From positions 62,001 to 126,000 of the forward strand of contig JAFRNC010000002.1 of the NCBI GenBank assembly GCA_017430365.1: DNA of 64,000 nt. Reading direction: 5' to 3'. This document shows, piece by piece, positions 40,524-50,430 of this stretch. A program made the translations under genes and the position numbers. The number at the start of each line of letters is the position of its first letter. Within the stretch, counting starts at the first letter, position 1. The stretch comes from Bacteroidales bacterium. GTDB lineage: Bacteria > Bacteroidota > Bacteroidia > Bacteroidales > UBA932. The notes beneath the pieces are model-generated. The model did not search any database. It was not told where the DNA came from and saw nothing but the letters and a program-made list of their open reading frames with translations.

Positions 40524-41486
40524 ATGAAACGGATTCTGATACTGGTGACGATTGCGGTAACGGCGCTCCTGGCGACGGCCGTAAACGCTTCGGCCCAGAA
40601 GATGACCCGCAGCCAATACATCGAAAAATATGCAGAGACAGCCGTGAGGGAGATGAAGGCCACCGGAATACCTGCAAGCATAACGCTTGCCCAGGGATGC
40701 CTGGAGTCCGGAAACGGCAACAGCACGCTTGCCACAAAGGCCAACAACCATTTCGGAATCAAATGCCACGGATGGAAGGGCAAGAGCATCAAGCATACCG
40801 ACGACGCTCCCGACGAGTGTTTCCGCAGCTACGCGAACGCGGACGAATCATTCCGCGACCACAGCGATTTCCTGCGCTACCGCGACCGATACGCTTCACT
40901 GTTCAATCTCGAGCCGACGGACTACAAGGGCTGGGCCTACGGTCTCCAGAAAGCCGGCTATGCCACTTCCCCGACCTATGCCGCAAGCCTCATCAAGATA
41001 ATAGAGGAGAACAAACTCTACCTGTACGACATCCTGGACGAGAAAGCCAGGGAAGCGCTTCCTCCTACTCCTATGGAAGCAGAGTTCAGCATTGCTTTCA
41101 AGCCCTATCCCGGGCACAAATTATATACTGCATCACTGTCACGGGAGATCCGTTCCACCAACGGTGTGCCTTACATCATCGCCGGTGAAGGTGACACTTA
41201 CAAGCTTCTGGCTAAGGAATACAATCTTTTCCAGGGTGAATTAAGGCGCTTCAACGACGCCCCGAGAGGCTCCAGGCCAATGCCTGGAGAGACCGTGTAC
41301 TTGGAAGCCAAGAAAAACGAAAGCGCCCGTAATCTCGACAAACACGTGGTAGAAGAGGGCGAGACGATGCGTGAACTCTCGCAGCGATATGCAGTCAAAA
41401 TGAAGAAATTATACAAGTACAACGGATTGAATCCGGGCAGGGAGCCCGAGCCCGGAACGATCCTCAACCTGCGAAAACCCCGATGA
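40524..41486 (+). CDS. Exported glucosaminidase with C-terminal LysM domains
   Basis: A 320-residue protein with a signal peptide (MKRILILVTIAVTALLATAV). The glucosaminidase (GH73) domain covers about 28-165: YIEKYAETAVREMKATGIPA, ITLAQGCLESGNGNSTLATK with the catalytic Glu, and NNHFGIKCHGWKGKS. Two LysM-like domains follow, the clearest being HVVEEGETMRELSQRYAVKM and KLYKYNGLNPG. It should cut glycan strands of peptidoglycan while bound to them. Its end overlaps the mltG start by 4 bases, so two wall-cutting enzymes are made together. Confidence 0.88.
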   Translation: MKRILILVTIAVTALLATAVNASAQKMTRSQYIEKYAETAVREMKATGIPASITLAQGCLESGNGNSTLATKANNHFGIKCHGWKGKSIKHTDDAPDECFRSYANADESFRDHSDFLRYRDRYASLFNLEPTDYKGWAYGLQKAGYATSPTYAASLIKIIEENKLYLYDILDEKAREALPPTPMEAEFSIAFKPYPGHKLYTASLSREIRSTNGVPYIIAGEGDTYKLLAKEYNLFQGELRRFNDAPRGSRPMPGETVYLEAKKNESARNLDKHVVEEGETMRELSQRYAVKMKKLYKYNGLNPGREPEPGTILNLRKPR

Positions 41487-42526
41487 ACAGAAGAACCCGA
41501 ATCATTATACCGGTCATCCTGGCGGTCATCCTGACAGGAATCCTGGCAGCACTCAACTTTTACGGCACATTCTACCGCAACAACATCAAGTCCCTGGAAG
41601 AACAGCCCGAGATACGCATCTACAGGAGTTTCGACTACGACCGGATGATAGATGAAGTACTGAAGAGCGGTGCCGTCGACAACTCAAAGACATTCCTCAG
41701 GGCCGCAAAGGTCATGAAACTCCGCGAAAGTTTCCGCCCCGGCCTGTATCAGTTCCGTAAGGGAATGGGCAACAAGGCAATAGTGCGGACACTCGCCAAA
41801 GGCTGGCAAAAACCCTTCAGGCTCGTCATTCCCGGATACTTCAGGACCCTGGACCGTTTCGCCGGGTTCCTCTCCGACCACCTTGAAGCCGGCGAGGACG
41901 CCTTCTCGGCCGTCCTGCACGACCCCGAAACCGCCTCCAAATACGGTTTCACACCCGAAACCTTCATAGGCATGTTCATTCCCAACACCTACGAGGTCTG
42001 GTGGACTGTCACGCCGGAGGATCTGGTGGACCGCCTCAACCAGGAGTATGTGAAGTTCTGGAGCGGCGACCGCGATGCCAAAGCCAGTGCCATCGGCCTG
42101 ACCCGCCAGGAAGTGAGCACCCTTGCATCGATAGTGATCGAGGAGAGCAAATACGAACCGGAATTGCCCCGCATCGCCGGAGTCTACATGAACCGCCTGA
42201 ACAGAGGCATGCTTCTGCAGGCCGATCCCACAGTCCTTTTCGCAGTGGGAGACCCCTCGTTGAAAAGAGTGCTCAACCGGCATCTCGAGACTGACTCGCC
42301 CTACAATACCTATAAATATGAGGGGCTTCCTCCGGGACCCATCACCATGCCACCCATAGCAGCCATTGACGCCGTCCTCAATTACGAAAGGCACGACTAC
42401 CTCTATTTCTGCGCCAACGACAGTTTCGACGGCAGGCATGCATTCGCCAAGACCCTCTCGGCACACAACGAAAATGCCCGCCGTTACCAGCAGGCACTTT
42501 CAGCTCAGTCACGCGTCAGAAACTGA
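41483..42526 (+). CDS. mltG: Endolytic murein transglycosylase MltG
   Basis: A 347-residue membrane-anchored lytic transglycosylase. One N-terminal span (IIIPVILAVILTGILAALNF) is followed by a LysM-like part and the YceG domain. The catalytic Glu lies in STLASIVIEESKYEPELPRI, and the family end motif is KYEGLPPGPITMPPIAAIDA. It trims growing glycan strands in the periplasm. It overlaps the glucosaminidase gene by 4 bases, and its 3' end overlaps the end of the convergent protease gene by 11 bases. Confidence 0.92.
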   Translation: MNRRTRIIIPVILAVILTGILAALNFYGTFYRNNIKSLEEQPEIRIYRSFDYDRMIDEVLKSGAVDNSKTFLRAAKVMKLRESFRPGLYQFRKGMGNKAIVRTLAKGWQKPFRLVIPGYFRTLDRFAGFLSDHLEAGEDAFSAVLHDPETASKYGFTPETFIGMFIPNTYEVWWTVTPEDLVDRLNQEYVKFWSGDRDAKASAIGLTRQEVSTLASIVIEESKYEPELPRIAGVYMNRLNRGMLLQADPTVLFAVGDPSLKRVLNRHLETDSPYNTYKYEGLPPGPITMPPIAAIDAVLNYERHDYLYFCANDSFDGRHAFAKTLSAHNENARRYQQALSAQSRVRN

Positions 42527-44102
42527 AAGGGTCTTTATCATCCCAGTTCCTGATCACATCCAGGGCTACCTTGAATTCCGGATCCTCTTCCAGATTGATG
42601 ACCCGCCAGTACCCGGTCGTCCCGAACGGGACACGCGCCATCATGGCCTTCAGGCGGGTCTTGAGGATTCCCGAGCAGGCCTCAAGTTCCCCCTCAGCCG
42701 CCTCGATCCCCTTTTCCGAACAATATTTCACCAATCCTTCGAAAACGGCGGGCTCCATTCCGGCATACTTTTTCAGGAACTTGTTGAAATCGGTCGCCTG
42801 CAGTTCCTGGCGGTGCTTGTCGATATAGTCGTATGCATACTCCGTAAGAGAACCTCCGCCTATCACTTCACGCATGTAGCCGTTGTGTCCGACAGTATCG
42901 TACGGCACGAAGATATCGGGCATGATGCCACCGCCTCCGTAAACTGTCCTTCCGCGCCTCAGAGTTCTGAACATGAGTGAATCCGGGAGGTCTATGCTGT
43001 CACGGCTGAAAGACTCGCCGCGGTCGTAGCGCACCTGGGCCTGACGGTAGTATTCATCACGTTCGCCAGGTTTGTAGGGCGACTGCACCACCCGGCCGCT
43101 AGGGGTATGGTAGCGTGCCACTGTCAGACGTATCCCGGAACCGTCCTGAAGTTCGAACTGCCTCTGCACCAGACCTTTGCCGAAGGTACGCCGGCCCACG
43201 ATGACAGCCCTGTCCCAATCCTGGAGGGCTCCGGCCATGATTTCACTGGCGCTGGCGCTGTTCTCGTCGACGAGTATGACCAGAGCTCCGTCGCGATAGA
43301 AACCGCCTCCGAAAGCATCGATCTCGTCATCGATCCCGGGGCCTTCGGTACGGACGATAGCCTGCCCTTTCTCCATGAATATATTGGCTATCCCGGTTGC
43401 GACATGGATGAATCCGCCGCCGTTCCCCCTGAGATCGACAATTATCCCGTCGGGACGCTTCTTCGAGTTTTCCCGAAGCGCCTCCACGAACTCTTCGACG
43501 GAATTCTGGGCGAACCTGCCGAGTTTGACATAGACGATTCCGGGCTCGGGAGTATATGCGGCATCGATGCTTTCTATGGGTATGGTGTCGCGGCGTATAC
43601 GGAACTCCCGGATCTCGCCTCCCCGCATGACGGTAACGTTGACAAGGGTTCCACGGGGTCCCCGGAGCCTTCCCCGTATCCCGTCGGTGCCTATTCCGAC
43701 TCCCGCTATGTCCACTCCGTCGATCGCGATGATCTTGTCGCCCGGGCGGAGTCCGACAGATTCTGCCGGGCCTCCCGCTATGACCGACTGCACCGTGAGC
43801 GTGTCAAAGACCATGGCATATTCGATGCCCACACCCTCGAACGATCCGTCAAGGGGTTCGTTCAGTTCTTCCATCTTCTCCCTCGGAATATACACCGAAT
43901 GGGGGTCGAGCTTGCTGAACAGGCCTTCCATCATCGCATCGACAGCCTTATCCATATCGAGAGTATCGACATAGTTGCGTTCGATGAAAAAGAGGGCCCT
44001 GGCGATCTTGTCGGCCTGGCGGAGCATCCTGTCACGGTTCTGACCCTGAACGGGCAGGAGACAGGACAGAATCAGCAGCAGGGAGCAGCAAAGACGTTTC
44101 AT
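42516..44102 (-). CDS. S41 C-terminal processing peptidase (CtpA/Prc family)
   Basis: A 528-residue exported protease with signal peptide MKRLCCSLLLILSCLLPVQG. A PDZ domain (GVGIEYAMVFDTLTVQSVIA and GLRPGDKIIAIDG) precedes the catalytic core, where Ser is in VDENSASASEIMAGAL and Lys in GRRTFGKGLVQRQF. The C-terminal part is helical. These proteases trim C-termini of envelope proteins and control wall enzymes, which fits its convergent position next to mltG. It starts 4 bases before the end of the RNase Z gene and is in the same direction. Confidence 0.9.
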   Translation of the reverse strand: MKRLCCSLLLILSCLLPVQGQNRDRMLRQADKIARALFFIERNYVDTLDMDKAVDAMMEGLFSKLDPHSVYIPREKMEELNEPLDGSFEGVGIEYAMVFDTLTVQSVIAGGPAESVGLRPGDKIIAIDGVDIAGVGIGTDGIRGRLRGPRGTLVNVTVMRGGEIREFRIRRDTIPIESIDAAYTPEPGIVYVKLGRFAQNSVEEFVEALRENSKKRPDGIIVDLRGNGGGFIHVATGIANIFMEKGQAIVRTEGPGIDDEIDAFGGGFYRDGALVILVDENSASASEIMAGALQDWDRAVIVGRRTFGKGLVQRQFELQDGSGIRLTVARYHTPSGRVVQSPYKPGERDEYYRQAQVRYDRGESFSRDSIDLPDSLMFRTLRRGRTVYGGGGIMPDIFVPYDTVGHNGYMREVIGGGSLTEYAYDYIDKHRQELQATDFNKFLKKYAGMEPAVFEGLVKYCSEKGIEAAEGELEACSGILKTRLKAMMARVPFGTTGYWRVINLEEDPEFKVALDVIRNWDDKDPFSF

Positions 44103-44869
44103 ACTTCGAATAATTTTCCTTCTTCGGCCAGATAACTCTCGGGAAAAACCTCGCGCGCCTGCGAAAGCAGGACGCCGAGATCGGTGTAGCGCGACGAAAA
44201 GTGGCCGATGACAAGTTTCTTCGCGCCGGCCGCGGCAGCGACCTGCGCCGCCTCCCTGGCTGTGCTATGGAACATTTTGTGTGCCAGATCGACGTGCTCG
44301 TCGGCAAAAGTCGCTTCGTGATAGATCAGGTCGGTTCCGCTGAGCCATTCCGCCTCCTCGGGGAATACGGCCGTATCCGAGCAGTACGCCGCGGACTGCC
44401 CGCTCTTCAGATAACATATCCTGAAACCGAAGCAGTCGATACGGTGCTGCAGCGGGAACGCCGTTACCTCACAGTTGCGGAACTCAATGATACGCTGCGG
44501 CTCCTTCATAGTGAGGAGCTCGTGACGTATCTCATACTTCACCCCTTCCCCGAAATGGGCCATGAAGAACCGGAGCACCGGGCCGAAATCGCGCGGCGCG
44601 TAGATGTAGAGCGGCGCGATGCGGCCGTCAAGCGCCATGGTCGAGAGCAGGCCGAATATGCCGAACAGATGGTCTCCGTGGAGATGGGAGATCAGTATGT
44701 TGTCGATCCTTGCCTTCGAAATGCCGTAGCGCTTGAGCTGCACCTGCACATTCTCGCCGCAGTCGACCAAAAACAAGCGCCCATGCACATTGAATACGTG
44801 GGCGCTTTGATGTTGGTCAACCATCGGTCGGGCGGACGCCGTTCCAAGGGTTGTGAGAGTGAAATTCAC
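44099..44869 (-). CDS. rnz: RNase Z-family protein, shortened
   Basis: A 256-residue metallo-beta-lactamase-fold ribonuclease. The zinc motif SHLHGDHLFG is at 61-70, followed by FPLQHRIDCFGFRICY, AAYCSDTAVFP, IYHEATFADEH and KKLVIGHFSSRY, all hallmarks of tRNase Z, which makes the 3' ends of tRNAs. Relatives in this phylum are about 300 residues. Here about 45 residues are missing between the CFGFRICYLK and YCSDT segments, the region preceding the last zinc ligands. The start is GTG 44869, whose first base is the last base of the rpsA stop (TAGTG). Whether it is the housekeeping RNase Z or a paralog is unsure. Confidence 0.82.
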   Translation of the reverse strand: MNFTLTTLGTASARPMVDQHQSAHVFNVHGRLFLVDCGENVQVQLKRYGISKARIDNILISHLHGDHLFGIFGLLSTMALDGRIAPLYIYAPRDFGPVLRFFMAHFGEGVKYEIRHELLTMKEPQRIIEFRNCEVTAFPLQHRIDCFGFRICYLKSGQSAAYCSDTAVFPEEAEWLSGTDLIYHEATFADEHVDLAHKMFHSTAREAAQVAAAAGAKKLVIGHFSSRYTDLGVLLSQAREVFPESYLAEEGKLFEV

Positions 44870-46743
44870 TACTTGTTCGCTTTTTCCTCAGCTTCGAGAC
44901 GGCTCTTAAGGTCGGCAAGGTCGGAGATGTCACCGAGGGTGGTCTTCTCGAGGTTGTCCTTCAGTTTGCGGACAGCCTTCTGGGTGGAATTGGCCTCGGC
45001 ATCTTTCTCGCGGGCTTCCTTGCGTGCCTCTTCGCGCTTGACCTCTTCATAGGTGCGGGTGTGCGAGAGGGTGATCTTCTTGCTGCCCTTGTTGAACTCG
45101 GTAACCTTGAACGGGAGGACCTCACCTTCCTTGGCGGTGGTGCCGTCTTCCTTGACGAGGTTGCGGTTCGAGCAGAAACCGGTGATACCGTCGGCGAGGG
45201 TGATGGTGGCGCCCTTGTCAACCAGCGCGGTCACGGTACCGTCGTGCACGGAACCTACGGAATAGGTATTCTCATACTCGTTCCAGGGGTTCTCCTCGAG
45301 CTGCTTGTGGCCGAGGCTGAGACGCCTGTTGTCCTGGTCGACCTCGAGAACGACGACCTCGAGAGGTTCGCCGATGGAAGTGAACTCGGAAGGATGCTTG
45401 ATCTTCTTGGTCCAGCTCAGGTCGCTGATGTGGACGAGACCGTCGACACCTTCTTCGAGTTCCACGAAGACACCGAAGTTGGTGAAGTTGCGGACAGTAG
45501 CGGTATGCTTGGAATTGATGGGGTACTTCTCCAGGATGGTAGCCCACGGGTCGGGTTTGAGCTGCTTGATACCAAGGCTCATCTTGCGCTCCTCGCGGTC
45601 AAGGGTAAGGATTACGGCTTCAACCTCTTCGCCAACCTTGAGGAAGTCCTGTGCGCTGCGGAGATGCAGGCTCCAGCTCATTTCGGAGACATGGATAAGG
45701 CCTTCCACGCCGGGCTGTACCTCGACGAATGCACCGTAGTCGGCGATGACGACCACTTTGCCCTTCACCTTGTCGCCAACCTTCAGGTTCGGATCGAGCG
45801 CATCCCACGGGTGCGGGGTGAGCTGCTTCAGGCCAAGGGCGATGCGCTTCTTGGTGTCGTCGAAATCGAGGATGACGACATTGATCTTCTGGTCGAGCGA
45901 GACAACCTCTTCCGGATGGCTGATGCGGCCCCAGCTCAGGTCGGTGATGTGGATCAGACCGTCCACGCCGCCGAGGTCCACGAACACGCCGTAGGAAGTG
46001 ATGTTCTTGACGGTTCCCTCGAGGATCTGGCCTTTCTCCAGCTTGCCGATGATATCGGCCTTCTGGGCTTCGATCTCGGCCTCGATGAGAGCCTTGTGGG
46101 AGACGACCACGTTGCGGAACTCCTGGTTGATCTTGACGATCTTGAACTCCATGGTCTTGTTGACATAAACGTCGTAATCGCGGATGGGCTTGACATCGAT
46201 CTGGCTGCCGGGGAGGAAAGCCTCGATGCCGAATACATCGACGATCATACCACCCTTGGTGCGGCACTTGATGTAACCCTTTACGATTTCGTCTTTCTCG
46301 AAGGCCTCGTTGACCCTGTCCCAGGACTTGACGGCGCGGGCACGCTTGTGGGAAAGGATGAGCTGGCCCTTCTTGTCCTCGGCATTCTCCACATAAACCT
46401 CAACGGTATCGCCCACGGCGAGATCGGGGTTGTAGCGGAATTCGTTGATGCTGATGACACCTTCGCTCTTGTAACCGATGTTGACGATTACTTCGCGTTT
46501 GTTGATGGCAACGACAGTGCCTTCAACTACCTCATTCTCGTTGATACGGCTGAGGCTCTTGCTGTAACTCTCTTCATTGGCGGCTTTCTCGTCAGCGTTG
46601 AAGCCGTCGTTTTCGAAGGCGTCCCAGTCAAACTTGTCATTGTCGACGGAGGCGTTGCTTCTTTTGTTTGCAGGTTTTACGATCACCTGCTCTTCGATCT
46701 CTTCTGCATTCTCGACTGCAGGGTTGATGATCTCTTCAGACAT
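44869..46743 (-). CDS. rpsA: 30S ribosomal protein S1
   Basis: A 624-residue protein with an acidic N-terminus and six S1 RNA-binding repeats, seen as repeated G.V..I...G.FV.L..GV.GLIH motifs such as ITSYGVFVDLGGVDGLIHIT and VVIADYGAFVEVQPGVEGLI. It binds mRNA at the 30S subunit. ATG 46743 (MSEEIINPAVEN) is taken over an upstream in-frame start because it lies after a plausible leader. RNase Z overlaps it by one base at the end. It has its own promoter, immediately after the S9 peptidase stop. Confidence 0.95.
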   Translation of the reverse strand: MSEEIINPAVENAEEIEEQVIVKPANKRSNASVDNDKFDWDAFENDGFNADEKAANEESYSKSLSRINENEVVEGTVVAINKREVIVNIGYKSEGVISINEFRYNPDLAVGDTVEVYVENAEDKKGQLILSHKRARAVKSWDRVNEAFEKDEIVKGYIKCRTKGGMIVDVFGIEAFLPGSQIDVKPIRDYDVYVNKTMEFKIVKINQEFRNVVVSHKALIEAEIEAQKADIIGKLEKGQILEGTVKNITSYGVFVDLGGVDGLIHITDLSWGRISHPEEVVSLDQKINVVILDFDDTKKRIALGLKQLTPHPWDALDPNLKVGDKVKGKVVVIADYGAFVEVQPGVEGLIHVSEMSWSLHLRSAQDFLKVGEEVEAVILTLDREERKMSLGIKQLKPDPWATILEKYPINSKHTATVRNFTNFGVFVELEEGVDGLVHISDLSWTKKIKHPSEFTSIGEPLEVVVLEVDQDNRRLSLGHKQLEENPWNEYENTYSVGSVHDGTVTALVDKGATITLADGITGFCSNRNLVKEDGTTAKEGEVLPFKVTEFNKGSKKITLSHTRTYEEVKREEARKEAREKDAEANSTQKAVRKLKDNLEKTTLGDISDLADLKSRLEAEEKANK

Positions 46744-46821
46744 GTTGGTTAATAAATCGTTAAACAATAAGTAATTAGACTTTATTTATAATCCCGTCGT
46801 CCCAACGGGGCTGCAAATATA
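46744..46821 (-). promoter_or_regulatory. rpsA promoter and 5' leader with hairpin
   Basis: Minus strand TATATTTG (46821-46814) is followed by a leader of about 65 bases before the rpsA ATG. CCCGT and ACGGG (between about 46793 and 46809) form a small stem early in the leader. Such leaders may bind S1 for self-control, but this is inference from position. Confidence 0.5.
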
Positions 46822-46822
46822 G

Positions 46823-49423
46823 CTAATTTTTTGATTCTTCGGCCTTTTTGCCTCTTTTTTCATCCGGTTTCTTCCGGGGCTCGGCATTCTTCACATATTT
46901 GTCGAGCCAGGCGCCAGTCTCATAGAGCATGTCGAGCGTCGTCTCGATGCCCTGGTAGCCGTGGCTTTCGTAGGGAAGCTGGACATAACGGGCAGTGGCA
47001 CCGAAATATACGAGGGCCTGGTAGAGGCGTTCCGACTGCACCGGGAAAGTACCGGTGTTGTTGTCCATCTGGCCGTGGATGAGCATCAGGGCATCCTTGA
47101 CCTTGTCGGCATAATTGAACGGCGACATCTCGTCGTAGACCGTGCGGGCCCTCCAGTAATTGCGGCGCTCGCTCTGGAAACCGAACGGGGTAAGACTGCG
47201 GTTGTAGGCACCGCTGCGGGCCACACCTGCACGGAAGAGGCGGGTGTGGGCAAGCAGGTTGGCGGTCATGAATCCGCCATAGGAGTGTCCGCCCACGCCG
47301 ATGCGGTCGCGGTCGCCGACTCCGATGGAATCGCAGACGAAATCGACGGCGGCCTCTGCGCTCATGACAAGTTCCTCAAGGAAGCGGTCGTTGGGCAGGG
47401 AATCCTTGTCGGCGGCGACGATTGCCATCGTGAACTCATCGAGGACTGCGTAGCCCTGGGTCGCCCAGATCATGGCGGAGCCATAGGAAGGCTTGGTGTA
47501 CTTGTGTTTCTCCGGACGGGCTTTCTCGCTTTCGGCAGCGCACTTGAATTCATATGGATATGTCCACATGAAGACCGGCAGGCGGCCGTCACGCTCCTTG
47601 TCATATCCTGCGGGGAGATAGAGATGAGCGAAGCACTTCAGGCCATCCTTGCGGGTATAGGTCACATACTGGTCGGTAACAGCCTTATGGAACCCGGCGA
47701 CAGGGTCTTCGATATGGGTGATCTGACGGCTGCTCTTCTTGCGCATGTCGAACATATAGTAATCCGGGACCACGCCGAAGGCTTCGCGGCGGCCGATGAA
47801 CTGGAAATTCTTGGGGGTGAAATCGGTGATGGCGGTCAGGGTCTCCTTGCAGTCACCGGAAGAGAACCATACGGGAGCGGTCTTGCCGTCCTTGAAGGTG
47901 TAGCGGTCGATGAACGAGTGCGCGAAACCTTCTGCGTCGCGGCGGTCTGTGCCGGTGAGATAAAGCATGGAGTGCTTGGCGTCGGTCCAGAGGACGCTCC
48001 GGCCGAATGCGTTGCGCACAGTGTAGGGGCGACCGTATGCAGGGAAGTTTCCGAGAGTGTCGACCTCGGTGCTCTGGGTATAGATCACCTTATGGGGCGC
48101 ATTCGTATCGCAAGGGACGAAAGTCATCATCCTGCGGAACTTCTGCTTGGCTGAACTCTCCTCATAGAGGGCGAGTTTGCCGTCACCCCAGGTGATACGG
48201 CCGAGACGGTATTCCGGAGCGAGCACAAGTTCCTTCACGTTTTCGAAATCGAAGGGTGCGCCGCACTGGTACACCTTGTCGGTAAAGGTCTTCTCGGGAC
48301 GGTCCTTCTCTTTCAGGGTATCCTTGGAAGCGGGATCGTCATCGGGACGGGGGCCCATCATTCCCATCGGACCGCCCATCGGGCCGGCGCCCTCGGACTC
48401 GGTCCAGGTGAGGGTGGCAGGCATGTCCGGACGCCATGAGAAACCGGCGGGACGCGGCTTGGGAGCCTCTTTCTTGGCATCGGGGCCATCCTGCGGCTCC
48501 TTCTTTTCCTTTATCGTACCGTCGCGGAGCATGCGCACCATCGATCCGTCGGAGACACGCATGATGAACTGCTTGCTGGGGAACGAGTAGTGGGCTTCCA
48601 CATAGGAATAGGGATGATGCTCGGTAACCACCATCAGATAGTTTCCGTCAGGTGAAGGATCGATTGAACGGTAGATGGCAGGCCCGGCCAGCATGCGGAC
48701 TGAACCGTTCTCCCATATCGCCAGCTGGCTGGTGGCGCAGTAATCGTAGAGTTCTTCGTCATCGGGACCCTGCATCAGGTCCTGATAGGTGCGGATGGAC
48801 TTCTTCTCGCCCAGCACTTCCTGGACGACCGAAGAACGGGCAAGGTCGTGATGCGGCGCCACCTTTCTGTCGGCGGGGACGCTCTTGAAAAGTATCTGCT
48901 CGTCGCCGAGGAAAATGATCGGGGAACCGAAGATCGTGTTGACGCGCAGGTCGGTCAGCTTGACTGCGGCAAGGGCGGGTGAAGTGGTGTCGACGCGCCA
49001 GAGTTCGATCCTGTCGGTGAACCAGAGGACGAAGGCGACGTAACGGCCCGAGGGAGACCAGGTCACCGACTTGATGCGCGGATCGGCAGGCAGTCCGCCG
49101 ACGGTGCGGAGATTACCCGTGGCAACGTCCAGAAGTTTGATCTCCTCGAAATAATTCTCGCGGGTCTCACTGAAATTCCTGGGGTCGATACGAAGTCCCG
49201 CAAGACGGGCTTCGCTTGCGGCGAGTTCCGCTACGGGAACATGCCTGCTGCTGCGGTAAGCCATGATGGCCTTGGTGTAGTCATGGGAGAAAGTGGTTAC
49301 GGGAAGCACAGGGGACATGGTGAGCTCCTCGATTTCCTTGGCCGGATGGCGGAATCCGTCAGCCATGGCCGCTGAGCTGCAGATCAGGAGAAGAGCGGCA
49401 ACCAGCACTAGCGATCTTTTCAT
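46823..49423 (-). CDS. S9 prolyl-oligopeptidase-family peptidase, exported
   Basis: An 866-residue protein with signal peptide MKRSLVLVAALLLICSSAAM. The first 580 residues are a beta-propeller-like part with WSPSGRYVAFV and PSPDGNYLMVV repeats and a Pro/Lys/Asp-rich insert near 335-400. The C-terminal alpha/beta hydrolase holds the nucleophile in GVGGHSYGGFMTAN, Asp in IHGQMDNNTG and His in PYESHGYQG. It resembles the glutamyl or dipeptidyl S9 peptidases of this phylum. The C-terminal tail is very Lys-rich. It lies 5 bases after the MltD-like gene on the same strand. Confidence 0.88.
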   Translation of the reverse strand: MKRSLVLVAALLLICSSAAMADGFRHPAKEIEELTMSPVLPVTTFSHDYTKAIMAYRSSRHVPVAELAASEARLAGLRIDPRNFSETRENYFEEIKLLDVATGNLRTVGGLPADPRIKSVTWSPSGRYVAFVLWFTDRIELWRVDTTSPALAAVKLTDLRVNTIFGSPIIFLGDEQILFKSVPADRKVAPHHDLARSSVVQEVLGEKKSIRTYQDLMQGPDDEELYDYCATSQLAIWENGSVRMLAGPAIYRSIDPSPDGNYLMVVTEHHPYSYVEAHYSFPSKQFIMRVSDGSMVRMLRDGTIKEKKEPQDGPDAKKEAPKPRPAGFSWRPDMPATLTWTESEGAGPMGGPMGMMGPRPDDDPASKDTLKEKDRPEKTFTDKVYQCGAPFDFENVKELVLAPEYRLGRITWGDGKLALYEESSAKQKFRRMMTFVPCDTNAPHKVIYTQSTEVDTLGNFPAYGRPYTVRNAFGRSVLWTDAKHSMLYLTGTDRRDAEGFAHSFIDRYTFKDGKTAPVWFSSGDCKETLTAITDFTPKNFQFIGRREAFGVVPDYYMFDMRKKSSRQITHIEDPVAGFHKAVTDQYVTYTRKDGLKCFAHLYLPAGYDKERDGRLPVFMWTYPYEFKCAAESEKARPEKHKYTKPSYGSAMIWATQGYAVLDEFTMAIVAADKDSLPNDRFLEELVMSAEAAVDFVCDSIGVGDRDRIGVGGHSYGGFMTANLLAHTRLFRAGVARSGAYNRSLTPFGFQSERRNYWRARTVYDEMSPFNYADKVKDALMLIHGQMDNNTGTFPVQSERLYQALVYFGATARYVQLPYESHGYQGIETTLDMLYETGAWLDKYVKNAEPRKKPDEKRGKKAEESKN

Positions 49424-49428
49424 TGTGT

Positions 49429-50430
49429 TTATTGTTGTTGGTATAAATCCAGTATATTATCTCTTTCAGCTTCGAGGTCGGGAATGGCTATCTCGTAGGT
49501 CTTGCCCTTGGCCACCACGAGTTTCGAGTCGCGGAGCCAGGGATTTGCCCTGCGCAGCTGGGCGTATGAGACACCGTGACGGGAGGCGAATTCGGCGAGG
49601 TCGTCCACGTTCGCAGAAACGTTGACGGTCCGGCGCGGAGGAACGTAAGGATAGTAATCATCCTCGTCCAGTTCGAACCCGAACAGTGCGGGATCCTCGA
49701 ACATCATCTTGGCCACGAGGATGCGGAACATGTAGCGGGAAGTCTCCTCGACCAGATGGAGGTCGAGGGCGTTGCGCTGCCGCTGGGTCTCCAGCCTTCT
49801 GCTCATGCCGTTGATACCGCCGTTGTAACTCGCGGCGACCGTCATCCAGTTGCCGAATTTCGCAAGTGCACCTTTCAGATACTTGCACGCTGCCACTGTT
49901 TCCTTCTTCAGGTTGAACCTTTCATCGACGGTAGGGCTGACTTCCAGGCCGTACTCCTTCCCCACTTCGCGCATGAACTGCCAGAGTCCTGCCGCTCCGG
50001 CGACCGAAACGGCCGTTTCGCTGAGATTGCTTTCGATGGCCATAAGGTACTTGAGATCGTCCGGGACACCCTGGGCTGCAAGTATCGGTTCGACCTGCGG
50101 GAATATGCGCCGCGAGCGCTTGAGCATCAGCAGCGAATTGGTATGTCCGTAGGTGAAGGCTATCAACTCCCTGTCCATGCGTTCGCGCATATCCACCCTG
50201 TCGAAACGGATGGTATCGCCGGCGAAAACCATGAATGCAGGGACCTTCGGCGCCCGGACGTTCTCGCGCGAGACGATTCTCTCGACGATCACGACGGAGT
50301 CCTCTCCACCGAGAATTTCAAAGCGCTGCTGGGCGCTGGCCAGCTGCACTGCAGGCCTGGTCTCCCAGAACAGATAACCGACAGCTCCGGACAGGAGCAC
50401 AAAAAACAGAATCAGCCAGCCTTTTTTCAT
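49429..50430 (-). CDS. MltD-like lytic transglycosylase with LysM
   Basis: A 333-residue protein with an N-terminal membrane anchor (GWLILFFVLLSGAVGYLF). The SLT domain covers about 110-235: LKYLMAIESNLSETAVSVAG has the catalytic Glu, followed by AAGLWQFMREVGKEYGLEV and AASYNGGINGM. A C-terminal LysM-like domain follows (NVDDLAEFASRHGVSYAQLR). It would cut glycan strands and leave anhydro ends. It begins 4 bases inside the end of the UpxY-like gene, so the two are translationally linked. Confidence 0.85.
   Translation of the reverse strand: MKKGWLILFFVLLSGAVGYLFWETRPAVQLASAQQRFEILGGEDSVVIVERIVSRENVRAPKVPAFMVFAGDTIRFDRVDMRERMDRELIAFTYGHTNSLLMLKRSRRIFPQVEPILAAQGVPDDLKYLMAIESNLSETAVSVAGAAGLWQFMREVGKEYGLEVSPTVDERFNLKKETVAACKYLKGALAKFGNWMTVAASYNGGINGMSRRLETQRQRNALDLHLVEETSRYMFRILVAKMMFEDPALFGFELDEDDYYPYVPPRRTVNVSANVDDLAEFASRHGVSYAQLRRANPWLRDSKLVVAKGKTYEIAIPDLEAERDNILDLYQQQ

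Noticed and set aside
45061..46752. Long plus-strand frame opposite rpsA
   Set aside because: It is antisense to a clear S1 gene; GC-rich codon patterns commonly leave such frames open.
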